Origin: SURF-24 sp964537965
GTDB lineage: Bacteria > Bacteroidota > Ignavibacteria > Ignavibacteriales > SURF-24
Length of the DNA stretch: 9,116 nt
Reading direction: 5' to 3'
Assembly: GCA_964537965.1 (NCBI GenBank)
Contig: CAZIDB010000195.1
Span: 1-9,116 of the forward strand
Positions 1 through 6,601 of this stretch are shown here, piece after piece. The notes below the pieces were generated by a model. That model had not been told where the DNA came from. It ran no database searches and saw only the letters and a list, made by a program, of their open reading frames with translations. The position numbers and the translations under genes are program-made. The stretch's first letter is position 1, and each line of letters begins with the position of its first letter.

Positions 1-11
1 GCTTCAGCTTT

Positions 12-512
12 CTATACAAAGGCTGCTGCTTTTGATTTAATAAGATCAAATTGTTTACCGGGCAAATCTTTATGATAAACAATGTAAAGTAGCTGATGAA
101 ATTCGTCAACCTCTTTTAACACAGGTATTATTGTTCTTACAAGCATTTCATATTTCGCATGTAGTACTTCTGCAGCATTTAATAATGCGTTGTTATCCTC
201 TCCGGTAGCGGCTTTGTTATATTCATCAACAGAATTTTTAAATTCTTTAACGCCTGCTTCCCATTTTGGTCTCTTTTCTCTTAGTATTCCCGGCAGTTCA
301 ACTTTGTATAACGCTTCTGCAAGCTTGTTAATTTCAGGCACATAACTCTTTAGTGCAGCATAATCTTTTTCAGGATAAGTTGTATGCCAGATTGGATAAA
401 TTATTTCATGGAACAATTCAAGTTCTTTTACTTCCGAACTTGTTTCGTGCTTAAGACTATCCTGCTGACAGAATAAAAAACCGGAAAATACAATCAAGCA
501 GATAGACAACAT
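12..512 (-). CDS. Exported helical protein of unknown function with duplicated histidine motif
   Basis: I do not recognise a named family. The 166-residue product starts with a hydrophobic segment (residues 2-14) typical of a Sec signal, followed by C15-Q-Q. F-L-F-C is a poor lipobox, so lipidation is doubtful. The mature part is charged and looks all-helical. Two segments match: residues 34-56 and 138-160 share F-H-x-[IL]-[IL]-Y-x-[IV]-[WY]-H, then P, K, [YF] and K-S at the same spacing. This puts H35/H43 and H139/H147 on matching helices, with H118 between them. A metal- or haem-binding periplasmic bundle is possible but is inference only. The ATG at 512 gives a signal without an n-region charge. 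The frame stays open upstream with lysines (T-K-K-L just before M1), so a non-ATG start near 530-536 may be the true one. The coding pattern also continues beyond the TAG at 12-14. The gene is divergent from the efflux operon. Confidence 0.75.
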   Translation of the reverse strand: MLSICLIVFSGFLFCQQDSLKHETSSEVKELELFHEIIYPIWHTTYPEKDYAALKSYVPEINKLAEALYKVELPGILREKRPKWEAGVKEFKNSVDEYNKAATGEDNNALLNAAEVLHAKYEMLVRTIIPVLKEVDEFHQLLYIVYHKDLPGKQFDLIKSKAAAFV

Positions 513-553
513 TAACTTTTTCGTAAGTATTTTAATCTTCTCATTTTTCTTTT

Positions 554-561
554 CAAATTTA
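554..561 (-). promoter_or_regulatory. Candidate -7 promoter element for the exported helical protein
   Basis: Read on the minus strand this is TAAATTTG, an exact fit to the Bacteroidota -7 consensus TAnnTTTG. It lies about 40 nt before the annotated ATG. No TTG is present at the usual 17-23 nt upstream, so the call rests on one 8-mer in AT-rich DNA and is weak. Confidence 0.25.
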
Positions 562-642
562 TGAATAAAGTTCTTTACTAAAAAATAATTGGTTCACTTT
601 TAACCTTTCTGCGTTTCAAATTATTAATTGAAGTAAAATATT

Positions 643-661
643 TTTTGAATCTTTTTCAAAA
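643..661. repeat. Inverted repeat TTTTGAA-N5-TTCAAAA
   Basis: A perfect 7-bp inverted repeat with a 5-nt centre lies in the divergent intergenic region, about 50 bp upstream of the TetR-gene operator. Its left half (TTTTGAAT) equals the left half of the two operator copies, but the right half is placed differently. It could be an accessory binding site or chance in AT-rich DNA. No U-run or gene end makes it a terminator. Confidence 0.3.
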
Positions 662-667
662 TATTAC

Positions 668-698
668 TTGACAGGAAAGTCATTTTGTTATATTTTTG
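668..698 (+). promoter_or_regulatory. Promoter of the TetR-family regulator gene
   Basis: TTG at 668-670, a 20-nt spacer and TATTTTTG at 691-698 match the Bacteroidota/Flavobacterium consensus TTG-N17-23-TAnnTTTG exactly. The same upstream element also reads TTGACA (668-673), the classic -35 hexamer. The start of the operator palindrome (697) overlaps the last two bases of the -7 element. Repressor bound there would block polymerase at the transcription start. Confidence 0.6.
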
Positions 699-712
699 AA
701 TTGTGATTCATT
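694..712. promoter_or_regulatory. Operator O1, palindrome TGAAT-N4-ATTCA before the regulator gene
   Basis: The sequence TTTTGAATTGTGATTCATT contains a perfect 5+5 palindrome (697-701 and 706-710) with a 4-nt centre, the usual shape of a TetR-family operator. It lies 17 bp before the regulator ATG and overlaps the promoter core. It recurs with 18 of 19 identical bases at 1328-1346, before the first exporter gene. Autoregulation by the adjacent TetR-type protein is inferred from position and symmetry. Confidence 0.65.
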
Positions 713-727
713 AAAATTTGGAATTCA

Positions 728-1315
728 ATGAGAAAGAAAGAAGGAAATAAGGAAGTAGCAATACTTGATTCGGCAATTAAAGTTTTTGCCGAATATGGAT
801 ATCATAAATCCAAGATTTATAAAATTGCCGAACTTGCGAATGTAGCAACCGGCAGTGTTTATGTTTATTATGATGATAAAGAAGCAATACTGAGGAAAAT
901 TTTTGACCAGCTATGGGATAGATTATATTTACAGTTGAAGTCGGTTCACGAGAATGAGCATTTAACCTCAATTGAAAAAATTGACGCCCTTATTGATATA
1001 CTTTTCGACATATTTCTTGAAAATTCTGCGCTTGCACTTGTTTTTGTTAATGAGCAATTCCAGCTTATTCAAAAAGCGCCGGATAAATTCACAGATTCTT
1101 ATAACAAGTTTCTTGATTTAGGTGAACATATTGTTCAGGAAGGTATTGATACAAAACTCTTCAATCCTAAAATTGATGTTAAAATTATTAGATCATTTAT
1201 TTTTGGGGGACTTCGCCATTTACTGCATCAATGGGCACACGAACCGGAATTATATCCATTGCATTCAATCCGTCAGAATGTAAAATTCATTACAAAGAAC
1301 GGATTGTTGAAATAA
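728..1315 (+). CDS. TetR/AcrR-family transcriptional repressor
   Basis: This 195-residue protein has the normal TetR size. Residues 8-58 form the DNA-binding domain, with A11-I-L-D-S-A-I-K-V-F20 as helix 1 and a helix-turn-helix at about 28-48 (K-I-A-E-L-A, then V-A-T-G-S-V-Y-V-Y-Y and D-D-K-E-A-I-L), all classic TetR signatures. The C-terminal all-helical half is the ligand and dimer domain. Its F-G-G-L-R-H segment near residues 158-163 resembles fatty-acyl-responsive TetR members, but the ligand cannot be read from sequence. The ATG at 728 follows a weak GGA. The gene leads a unit with the efflux channel 53 bp downstream and no terminator between them. With palindromes before both genes, it most likely represses itself and the exporter. 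Confidence 0.93.
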   Translation: MRKKEGNKEVAILDSAIKVFAEYGYHKSKIYKIAELANVATGSVYVYYDDKEAILRKIFDQLWDRLYLQLKSVHENEHLTSIEKIDALIDILFDIFLENSALALVFVNEQFQLIQKAPDKFTDSYNKFLDLGEHIVQEGIDTKLFNPKIDVKIIRSFIFGGLRHLLHQWAHEPELYPLHSIRQNVKFITKNGLLK

Positions 1316-1327
1316 TTTTTTATCTGA

Positions 1328-1346
1328 TTTTGAATTTTGATTCATT
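1328..1346. promoter_or_regulatory. Operator O2, second copy of the TGAAT-N4-ATTCA palindrome before the channel gene
   Basis: TTTTGAATTTTGATTCATT differs from O1 at one base, in the unpaired centre, so both arms (1331-1335 and 1340-1344) are kept. It lies in the 53-bp gap between the regulator and the TolC-type gene, 22 bp before the ATG. A TGATTTTG 8-mer (1325-1332), one mismatch from TAnnTTTG, overlaps it with the same geometry as at O1, and a TTG lies 18 nt upstream (1304-1306). A second, weaker repressible promoter is therefore plausible. Confidence 0.6.
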
Positions 1347-1368
1347 TATTAATTATAAAACTTAGAAT

Positions 1369-2838
1369 ATGTTTAACAAACTAAAAATATGTTTTCTTGT
1401 AACTTTTCCTCTTGTACTGGTTAATAATTTAACTGCTCAAACCACTACGTTGGATGAAGCAATTAATTCTGCTCTGCAGAATAATAACAAGATAAAACAA
1501 TATAAAGAGAAACTTACCCAGAAAGAATTTCAGAACATGGAAGCCTGGGGTAATTTCCTTCCCACAGTGGATTTCCAAGCATCGTATAATCACTTAAATG
1601 ATCCGATGCAGATTGATCTTTCACCAATAAAAGATGTTATAGTTACACTTCAATCCAAAAACCAGGTTGAGTTCACAAATATTTATAACACACTTCAGGG
1701 ACTTGGGCAACTTTCTGCCCAACAGAGATCTGCGCTCTACTCCCAATACTCCTCTCAGCTTGATGGTTTGATCCCTGATTTTATTGAGACATTCAAAAAA
1801 CAGGATTATAAGACAGCAACCATTGTTGGCGTACAACCCTTATTTCTTGGTGGCAAGTTATATGCTGCAAAGAAATTTGCTTCGGATGAACTTGACGCTT
1901 CCAATATTGAATTGCATAAGGTTAAAGATGAAGTAATACAGGAAACAGTTAATAATTATCTCAATGTGGTTCTGATGAAAAATGTTGTAGAAGTAAGAAA
2001 AGATGTGTTGGCTGGAATTATAAAACACCGTGATGATGCTAAAAGAATTTATGAGGAAGGCTTAATTGCGAACCACAATTTATTAAGAGCAGAGGTTGCA
2101 GTAGCAGAGGCAGAAAGAAATCTTTCTGATGATGAGAACAAGTTAGACTTAGCTTTGATTGCATTAAGATTATCTATTGGTATGAATGAAAACGATCCAA
2201 TTGCAATCTCTGATACTCTTACTTACAACCGGTTCTCAGATTCTCTGAACGTAATGCTCGATAAAGCTTTAAGGGATCAACCCGTGTTAAGGCTTATCAG
2301 CAAAAAGAAAGATGCCGCTTCCGATAAATATATTGCTGAACGAGCTAACTTCCTTCCTACATTGGCGGCTTTTGGTAAATATGAAATGTATCCCGAATAT
2401 CTCTCTTCTTTAGAACCGAGATGGGTTGTAGGACTACAATTAAAATTTAATATCTTTAACGGACTTAAAGACTATGCAAAGCTTCAAAACGCAGTTCACC
2501 TTGAACGGGAAGTAAATTATATTGAAGCGGATGCAAGACATAAGATTACTTTGTGGGTAAACCAATCATTTAAAGATGTAAACAACTCGCGTACAAAATA
2601 CTCTAAACTTGAAAAGACAAAAGAACTTGCCGAAGAAAATCTTCGACTGAATAATAAAAGATTTCAATCCGGAATGGGTACTTCACTTGAAGTTATTGAT
2701 GCCCAGCTTTCCTACGAGAAAGTGAAAATAGAAATGCTGCAATCTTTAAATGAATATTATAAATCTTTAACTGATTTGTTTGTTGCTGCCGGCAACGCCG
2801 GAGAAATTTTGAATGTATGGAATAAGGAGATTAACTAA
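1369..2838 (+). CDS. TolC-family outer-membrane efflux channel
   Basis: The 489-residue protein is a TolC-type outer-membrane factor. It would trimerise into a beta-barrel plus periplasmic helical tunnel that receives substrate from the adaptor. A signal peptide covers residues 1-24 and ends L-T-A-Q. The two structural repeats typical of the family are visible: G-N-F-L-P-T at 61-66 pairs with A-N-F-L-P-T at 326-331, and E-G-L-I-A-N-H-N-L-L-R-A-E (230-242) pairs with S-G-M-G-T-S-L-E-V-I-D-A-Q (434-446). Long helices fill the remainder. The first beta-hairpin has an insertion of about 65 residues (80-145) that the second repeat lacks. No clear Shine-Dalgarno sequence precedes the ATG. Its TAA overlaps the adaptor ATG (TAATG), so the two are translationally coupled. 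The substrate is unknown. Confidence 0.93.
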   Translation: MFNKLKICFLVTFPLVLVNNLTAQTTTLDEAINSALQNNNKIKQYKEKLTQKEFQNMEAWGNFLPTVDFQASYNHLNDPMQIDLSPIKDVIVTLQSKNQVEFTNIYNTLQGLGQLSAQQRSALYSQYSSQLDGLIPDFIETFKKQDYKTATIVGVQPLFLGGKLYAAKKFASDELDASNIELHKVKDEVIQETVNNYLNVVLMKNVVEVRKDVLAGIIKHRDDAKRIYEEGLIANHNLLRAEVAVAEAERNLSDDENKLDLALIALRLSIGMNENDPIAISDTLTYNRFSDSLNVMLDKALRDQPVLRLISKKKDAASDKYIAERANFLPTLAAFGKYEMYPEYLSSLEPRWVVGLQLKFNIFNGLKDYAKLQNAVHLEREVNYIEADARHKITLWVNQSFKDVNNSRTKYSKLEKTKELAEENLRLNNKRFQSGMGTSLEVIDAQLSYEKVKIEMLQSLNEYYKSLTDLFVAAGNAGEILNVWNKEIN

Positions 2839-3821
2839 TGAAGAAAAATAAATCAATTATAATATTATCTGTCCCTGTTATTATAGCGGTTATTGCAATA
2901 GTAGTTTTAATTGCTAATGCTTCCAGCCCGGAAGAGAATTTTATAACCGGAATAATTGAAACTACAGATGTTGATGTTGCTTCTAAAATTCCAGGTAGAA
3001 TTGATACGATATTTGTCTCTGAAGGTGATATGGTTAAGAAAGGACAAGTCCTTGCCCGACTTGAGAGCAAGGAACTTGATGCAAAGTTGGAGCAGGCGCG
3101 TGGTATGATGAACGCAGCTAAATCAAAAATGGATATGGCACACAACGGCGCACGTCCTGAAGAAAAGGCAGCGGTTGAAAAACTTTATTTCCAGTCCAAA
3201 CATCAGTTTGAGTTAGCTGAGAAAACATGGACAAGAATTCAATCATTATATAATGATAAAGTTATTTCAACACAGGAAAAAGACCAGGTTGAATTCCAGT
3301 ATAAAGCTGCCAAAGAACAGATGGATGCTGCCAAAGCTAAATATGAAATGGTTATTAAAGGGGCAAGATATGAAGAGATAAATGGCGCAGACGCTTTATT
3401 TTATCAGGCTCAGAGTGGATTTAATGAAGCAATGGCTTATCACCAGGAATTAGAACTTATTGCTCCTATTACCGGAGAAGTTAGTAAAAAAATAACTGAT
3501 GCGGGAGAAATAATTGCAAGTGGTTATCCCCTCTTCACCATCTCGGATCTGAATGACAACTGGGTTGTATTGCAAATTAAGGAAGACCAGATGGCGGAAA
3601 TTAAAAAAGGCAAAAAGTTTACCGGTATTGTTCCTGCATTAGGCAATCTTAAAGTTGATTTTTACGTAAGCTACATATCTTCCATGGCTGACTTTGCATC
3701 CTGGAAACCTACTCATCAGAAAGGTGAATTTGATATTAAAACGTTTGAAGTAAGGTTGCGCCCTGCAACACCGGTTGACGGTCTAAGAGCAGGAATGACA
3801 GTTAATGTTACGCTGAAGTAG
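2838..3821 (+). CDS. HlyD/YbhG-type periplasmic adaptor (membrane fusion protein)
   Basis: This adaptor links inner-membrane permeases to the outer-membrane channel. Residues 6-27 form one N-terminal membrane anchor. Residues 43-77 hold the first half of a lipoyl-like domain (V-A-S-K-I-P-G-R-I, then V-S-E-G-D-M-V-K-K-G-Q-V-L-A). About 78-203 form a helical hairpin. About 205-237 give the second lipoyl half (L-I-A-P-I-T-G-E-V, then G-Y-P-L-F-T-I-S-D-L). The remainder is a beta-barrel ending in G-L-R-A-G-M-T-V-N-V. The hairpin carries a repeated G-A-R-x-E-E motif at 104-109 and 175-180, as in YbhG-like adaptors that work with ABC-2 exporters. AAGGAG (2824-2829) lies 8 nt before the ATG, inside the end of the channel gene. 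The length of 327 residues is normal. It is confidently an adaptor; the substrate is open. Confidence 0.94.
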   Translation: MKKNKSIIILSVPVIIAVIAIVVLIANASSPEENFITGIIETTDVDVASKIPGRIDTIFVSEGDMVKKGQVLARLESKELDAKLEQARGMMNAAKSKMDMAHNGARPEEKAAVEKLYFQSKHQFELAEKTWTRIQSLYNDKVISTQEKDQVEFQYKAAKEQMDAAKAKYEMVIKGARYEEINGADALFYQAQSGFNEAMAYHQELELIAPITGEVSKKITDAGEIIASGYPLFTISDLNDNWVVLQIKEDQMAEIKKGKKFTGIVPALGNLKVDFYVSYISSMADFASWKPTHQKGEFDIKTFEVRLRPATPVDGLRAGMTVNVTLK

Positions 3822-3830
3822 ACGAAGTGA

Positions 3831-3866
3831 AAGAGTAAGAGTAAAAGTAAGAGTAAGATTAAGAGC
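3831..3866 (+). repeat. Hexanucleotide tandem repeat, consensus AAGAGT, before the first permease gene
   Basis: Six units in register are AAGAGT, AAGAGT, AAAAGT, AAGAGT, AAGATT and AAGAGC. The pattern then decays through AGGAAT and AAGTTG into the start of the permease gene. The array fills most of the 54-bp gap between adaptor and permease and lies in the permease reading frame, where it would read (Lys-Ser)n without a stop back to the TGA at 3828-3830. It is purine-only except for the T of each unit, so it could act as a string of weak Shine-Dalgarno-like sites. Confidence 0.8.
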
Positions 3867-3875
3867 AGGAATAAG

Positions 3876-5063
3876 TTGAAATCCAATTCTAATATATTAA
3901 GAGTTGCTAAGAGAGAACTAAGCAGAATTGCAGAAAGAAGAACATTATATATGCTCTCAATCTTTCTTCCTGTCATCTTATTTCTGCTGATAGCAGTTAT
4001 TTATAAAAATGGAATGGTTAGGAATCTTCCCGTAGCAATTTTTGACCAAGATAAATCCGGAACGACAAGATTATTGATTCGTTCAATTGACGCAACAAGT
4101 TCAATGGACGTTACAAAATATGTTTCTTCTGTTGAGGAACTCAAAAGCGAATTCAGAAAGGGAAATATCCAGGGCGCATTTTACTTTCCAAAAGAATTTG
4201 AATCAGAATTAAAAAAAGGAAAGAAAACCACAGTTGTCATTTATAAAAATACTGCCAGCCTGATAATCGGGAATACAATTTATAAAGATGGAATGACGGT
4301 CGTAAAAACTATTTCAGGCGGAGCATTATTAAAAAAACTAAGAAGCAAAGGATTAACAGAAAATAAAGCTATGAACTATGTTAATCCTGTCAGGATTGAG
4401 TCCCAGTATTTGTACAATCCAAATTATAATTATGAGTTCTATCTTATTCCGGCTATAATTCCTGCCCTGCTGCAAATGATTATTATTGTTGCAGGCGTTT
4501 TACTTATCAGTTCGGAATTTACCCATAATACTTTCAGTGAACTTGTTGAGGTTTCCGGTAAAAGTGTTTTCAATATTATTGTCGGCAAATCGTTGCCGCA
4601 TCTTGCAATACATACCTGTACAATACTTGGGGTTGTTGGAATCATCTTTCCTTTGTTTGATGTTGAAGTGAAGGGTTCAATCATTGTACTGATTGCATTT
4701 CTAATTTACTTTGCTGTTGCCCGCTTCTTTATTGGACTATTAATTTCAAGTGTTTTTCACAACCAGTTTTTTGCAACGGAGCTTGCAGTATTTTTAAATG
4801 CACCTGCTTTTATGTTTAGCGGGTACACATTTCCGCTTTGGGGTGTTCCGGCCTTGCATAACTGGTTTGCACAGATACTCCCTTTTACACATTTCGTTAC
4901 AGGCTATGTTAAGATTTACCAGATGGGTGCACCGGTTCATTATTTAATCCCGGAGGTTATCAAGCTTACTTTATTTATTGTTCTGTCGCTTGTAGTAATT
5001 TCGGTTGCATTAAAGTACCAGGTTAGCAAATCATTAAAAACATCCACCGGGGTCGCAGCATGA
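3876..5063 (+). CDS. ABC-2 type exporter permease, first of a pair
   Basis: This 395-residue inner-membrane protein has the ABC2_membrane_3 / YbhS-YbhR layout. It has one N-terminal membrane helix (about 24-43), a large periplasmic domain (about 47-185), then five helices to residue 378. The signature near the last periplasmic loop is present: F-S-G-Y-T-F-P-L-W-G-V-P (314-325), L-P-F-T-H-F (335-340) and Y-Q-M-G-A (348-352). Start: no ATG lies near the conserved K-R-E-L stretch (12-15), and the best candidate is the TTG at 3876 with AGGA at 3867-3870. The frame is also open upstream through the (Lys-Ser) hexamer repeat, so a non-standard start farther up cannot be excluded. Its TGA overlaps the next ATG (ATGA), which suggests coupled synthesis with its partner. 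It has no ATP-binding motifs of its own. Confidence 0.92.
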   Translation: MKSNSNILRVAKRELSRIAERRTLYMLSIFLPVILFLLIAVIYKNGMVRNLPVAIFDQDKSGTTRLLIRSIDATSSMDVTKYVSSVEELKSEFRKGNIQGAFYFPKEFESELKKGKKTTVVIYKNTASLIIGNTIYKDGMTVVKTISGGALLKKLRSKGLTENKAMNYVNPVRIESQYLYNPNYNYEFYLIPAIIPALLQMIIIVAGVLLISSEFTHNTFSELVEVSGKSVFNIIVGKSLPHLAIHTCTILGVVGIIFPLFDVEVKGSIIVLIAFLIYFAVARFFIGLLISSVFHNQFFATELAVFLNAPAFMFSGYTFPLWGVPALHNWFAQILPFTHFVTGYVKIYQMGAPVHYLIPEVIKLTLFIVLSLVVISVALKYQVSKSLKTSTGVAA

Positions 5064-6384
5064 AAAAGCTCATTACCGGGTTCGTTAATGTTTTTAAAAG
5101 AGAGCTTGGAATAATTCTAAAAGATTTTGATTTGATTGTTATACTGCTGCTTGCACCAGTACTATACGCTGTATTTTACGGAACAATCTATATTAACAAA
5201 TCAGAAACAAAAGTCTCTGTTGTAGCGGTTGTAGAAGACAATAATAATTTAACGAGGAAGCTTCTTGAGGATTTAAACTCTACTCAAATAATTTCCATAA
5301 ATGAAGTTGTATTTGATTTTGAAACTGCCAAAGACAGGTTATTCAAACTTGAGGCACAGGCAGTAATTTATTTCCCGGAAAACTTTCAGAAAGATTTGAA
5401 ATCCGGCAAAGGCACAGATATTAAAATCTATCTTAACAACACAAAGTTTTTAAGCTCAAACGATATTAACAAAGCATTTAATGAAGTGTTAGGCACTCTG
5501 TCTGGGGGAATCAAATTAAGGTATTTTCAATCCCAGGGATTCAGTTTTGAGCAAGCCAAGGAAATGATGGAACCGATACAGACAGATGTAAGGTCANNNN
5601 NNNNNNNNNNNNNNNNNNNNNNNNNNNNNNNNNNNNNNNNNNNNNNNNNNNNNNNNNNNNNNNNNNNNNNNNNNNNNNNNNNNNNNNNNNNNNNNNCAGT
5701 TTTGAGCAAGCCAAGGAAATGATGGAACCGATACAGACAGATGTAAGGTCATTGTTTAACACTACCGAAAGCTACGGCGATTTCTTTCTACCTGCATTAT
5801 TAGCTTTAATATTACAGCAGACATTATTAATTGGTTTGGCGGAAAGCGTTTCAAAGGAGAGAGAAGAAAAAACATTACACCAGTTATTTTTTACTTCCGG
5901 CAAAAATATTCTCTCGATGATAAACGGAAAATCATTCGTTTACCTTTTATTCTTTTTATCCTACGCATTATTCTTTTACTCTGCGATCTTTGATTTATTT
6001 AGTATTAATATGCTTGGAAGCGTCTTCGCTTTAGCTTTGCTGACATTAATATTTTTCCTGACAATAATTTATTTAAGCATCTTTGTCGCTTCCTTTTTCG
6101 AAAGGAAAATAATGTCACTCCAGTTTTTTGCTTTTACATCTATTCCCGTTTTTCTATTATCGGGATTGCCATGGCCAATTCAAACAATGCCTTGGTTTGT
6201 AAAGCAAATTACGCTGCTAATTCCAACTTCGCCTTACTTCTTAGCAATGCAAAGAATAACACAGATGGGAGCGGGTCTGCAGGATGTCATTCCCGAGCTT
6301 ATACACCTTTCACTCCTGATGATAATAAGTCTTGCTGCTGCTATCGTCCGGACAAAAGTTCTTATAAGAAAAGAAGTTTTATAA
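5060..6384 (+). CDS. ABC-2 type exporter permease, second of a pair, split by an artefactual N gap
   Basis: As written, the gene is broken by 100 N inside the periplasmic domain. The 55 bases before the gap recur exactly after it and in the same frame. Collapsing one copy and the N run joins codon 179 (ending 5596) to the codon at 5752 and gives one 389-residue protein, matching the 395-residue partner. It shares the partner's plan: K-R-E-L at 13-16, first helix about 24-44, periplasmic domain about 46-187, and five more helices. The shared signature is L-S-G-L-P-W-P-I-Q-T-M-P (315-326), I-P-T-S-P-Y (336-341) and T-Q-M-G-A (349-353). The two permeases are clearly paralogous and probably form a heterodimer. 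The start is the ATG in the ATGA overlap. Residues near the gap are safe only if the 55-base overlap is real. Confidence 0.88.
5542..5596 (+). repeat. Left copy of the 55-base duplication flanking the N gap
   Basis: These 55 bases directly precede the N run and are identical to 5697-5751, which directly follow it. Ending exactly at the gap on both sides is the mark of two contigs that share a terminal overlap, not of a biological direct repeat. Confidence 0.95.
5597..5696. other. Assembly gap of 100 N, probably no missing sequence
   Basis: There are exactly 100 unknown bases, a conventional scaffold filler. Because the flanks overlap by 55 bases, the true gap is likely negative and this stretch plus one flank copy (155 bases) should be removed. 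Confidence 0.95.
5697..5751 (+). repeat. Right copy of the 55-base duplication flanking the N gap
   Basis: This is identical to 5542-5596 and in the same reading frame of the second permease. The apparent ATG-started ORF from 5719 is an internal piece of the permease, not a separate gene. Confidence 0.95.
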
Positions 6385-6400
6385 TTTTATTTTAACCTCA

Positions 6401-6436
6401 AAAGCTGCCGTCTCCTCACATTAAGACAGCAGCTTT
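6401..6436 (+). terminator. Hairpin at the end of the efflux operon
   Basis: AAAGCTGCCGTC (6401-6412) pairs with GACAGCAGCTTT (6425-6436) at 11 of 12 positions around a 12-nt loop, starting 17 bp after the permease stop codon. There is only a TTT in the 3' arm and no U-run after it. It is a 3'-end stabilising hairpin or a weak terminator working with the next hairpin. Confidence 0.5.
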
Positions 6437-6445
6437 AAGACCCCG

Positions 6446-6478
6446 GGGAAGCCGTTGATTGGCCAATGGCTTCCCATT
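6446..6478 (+). terminator. Rho-independent terminator of the efflux operon
   Basis: GGGAAGCC (6446-6453) pairs perfectly with GGCTTCCC (6468-6475). The 14-nt loop itself contains the palindrome ATTGGCCAAT (6458-6467). A moderately T-rich run (ATTATTTTCT) follows the stem. It lies 10 bp after the first hairpin and well before the next gene, which fits the end of the efflux unit. Confidence 0.6.
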
Positions 6479-6601
6479 ATTTTCTCAGCATTAACATTCA
6501 AAACAAAAATACCATAACTCCGTCTAACCACACAACATTTTTACTAATTGATGAAAAGTTTTTCGTAATTTTCACCAGGATTTACAACAGTCGATATTCA
6601 A

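Noticed and set aside
669..682. Inverted repeat TGAC-N6-GTCA as a second regulator site
   Set aside because: Only four pairs per arm, unrelated to the operator consensus, and explained by the -35 TTGACA element. Too weak to call.
777..971. A minus-strand 64-residue ORF inside the TetR gene
   Set aside because: It is antisense to the conserved helix-turn-helix coding region and resembles no protein I know.
3716..3976. A minus-strand leucine-rich ORF over the adaptor/permease junction
   Set aside because: Its leucine run is only the complement of the AAGAGT hexamer array, and it overlaps two well-supported plus-strand genes.
5542..5751. A biological 55-bp direct repeat or transposon target duplication
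   Set aside because: Both copies end exactly at a 100-N filler and keep the permease frame, which points to an assembly overlap.
5719..6384. A separate short permease gene starting at the ATG at 5719
   Set aside because: Its first 11 residues repeat the end of the upstream half, and the frame matches once the 55-base overlap is collapsed. It is the C-terminal half of the same gene.
6441..6448. CCCCGGGG palindrome as a separate element
   Set aside because: An 8-bp self-complementary run with no loop, partly inside the second terminator stem. No independent role is supported.
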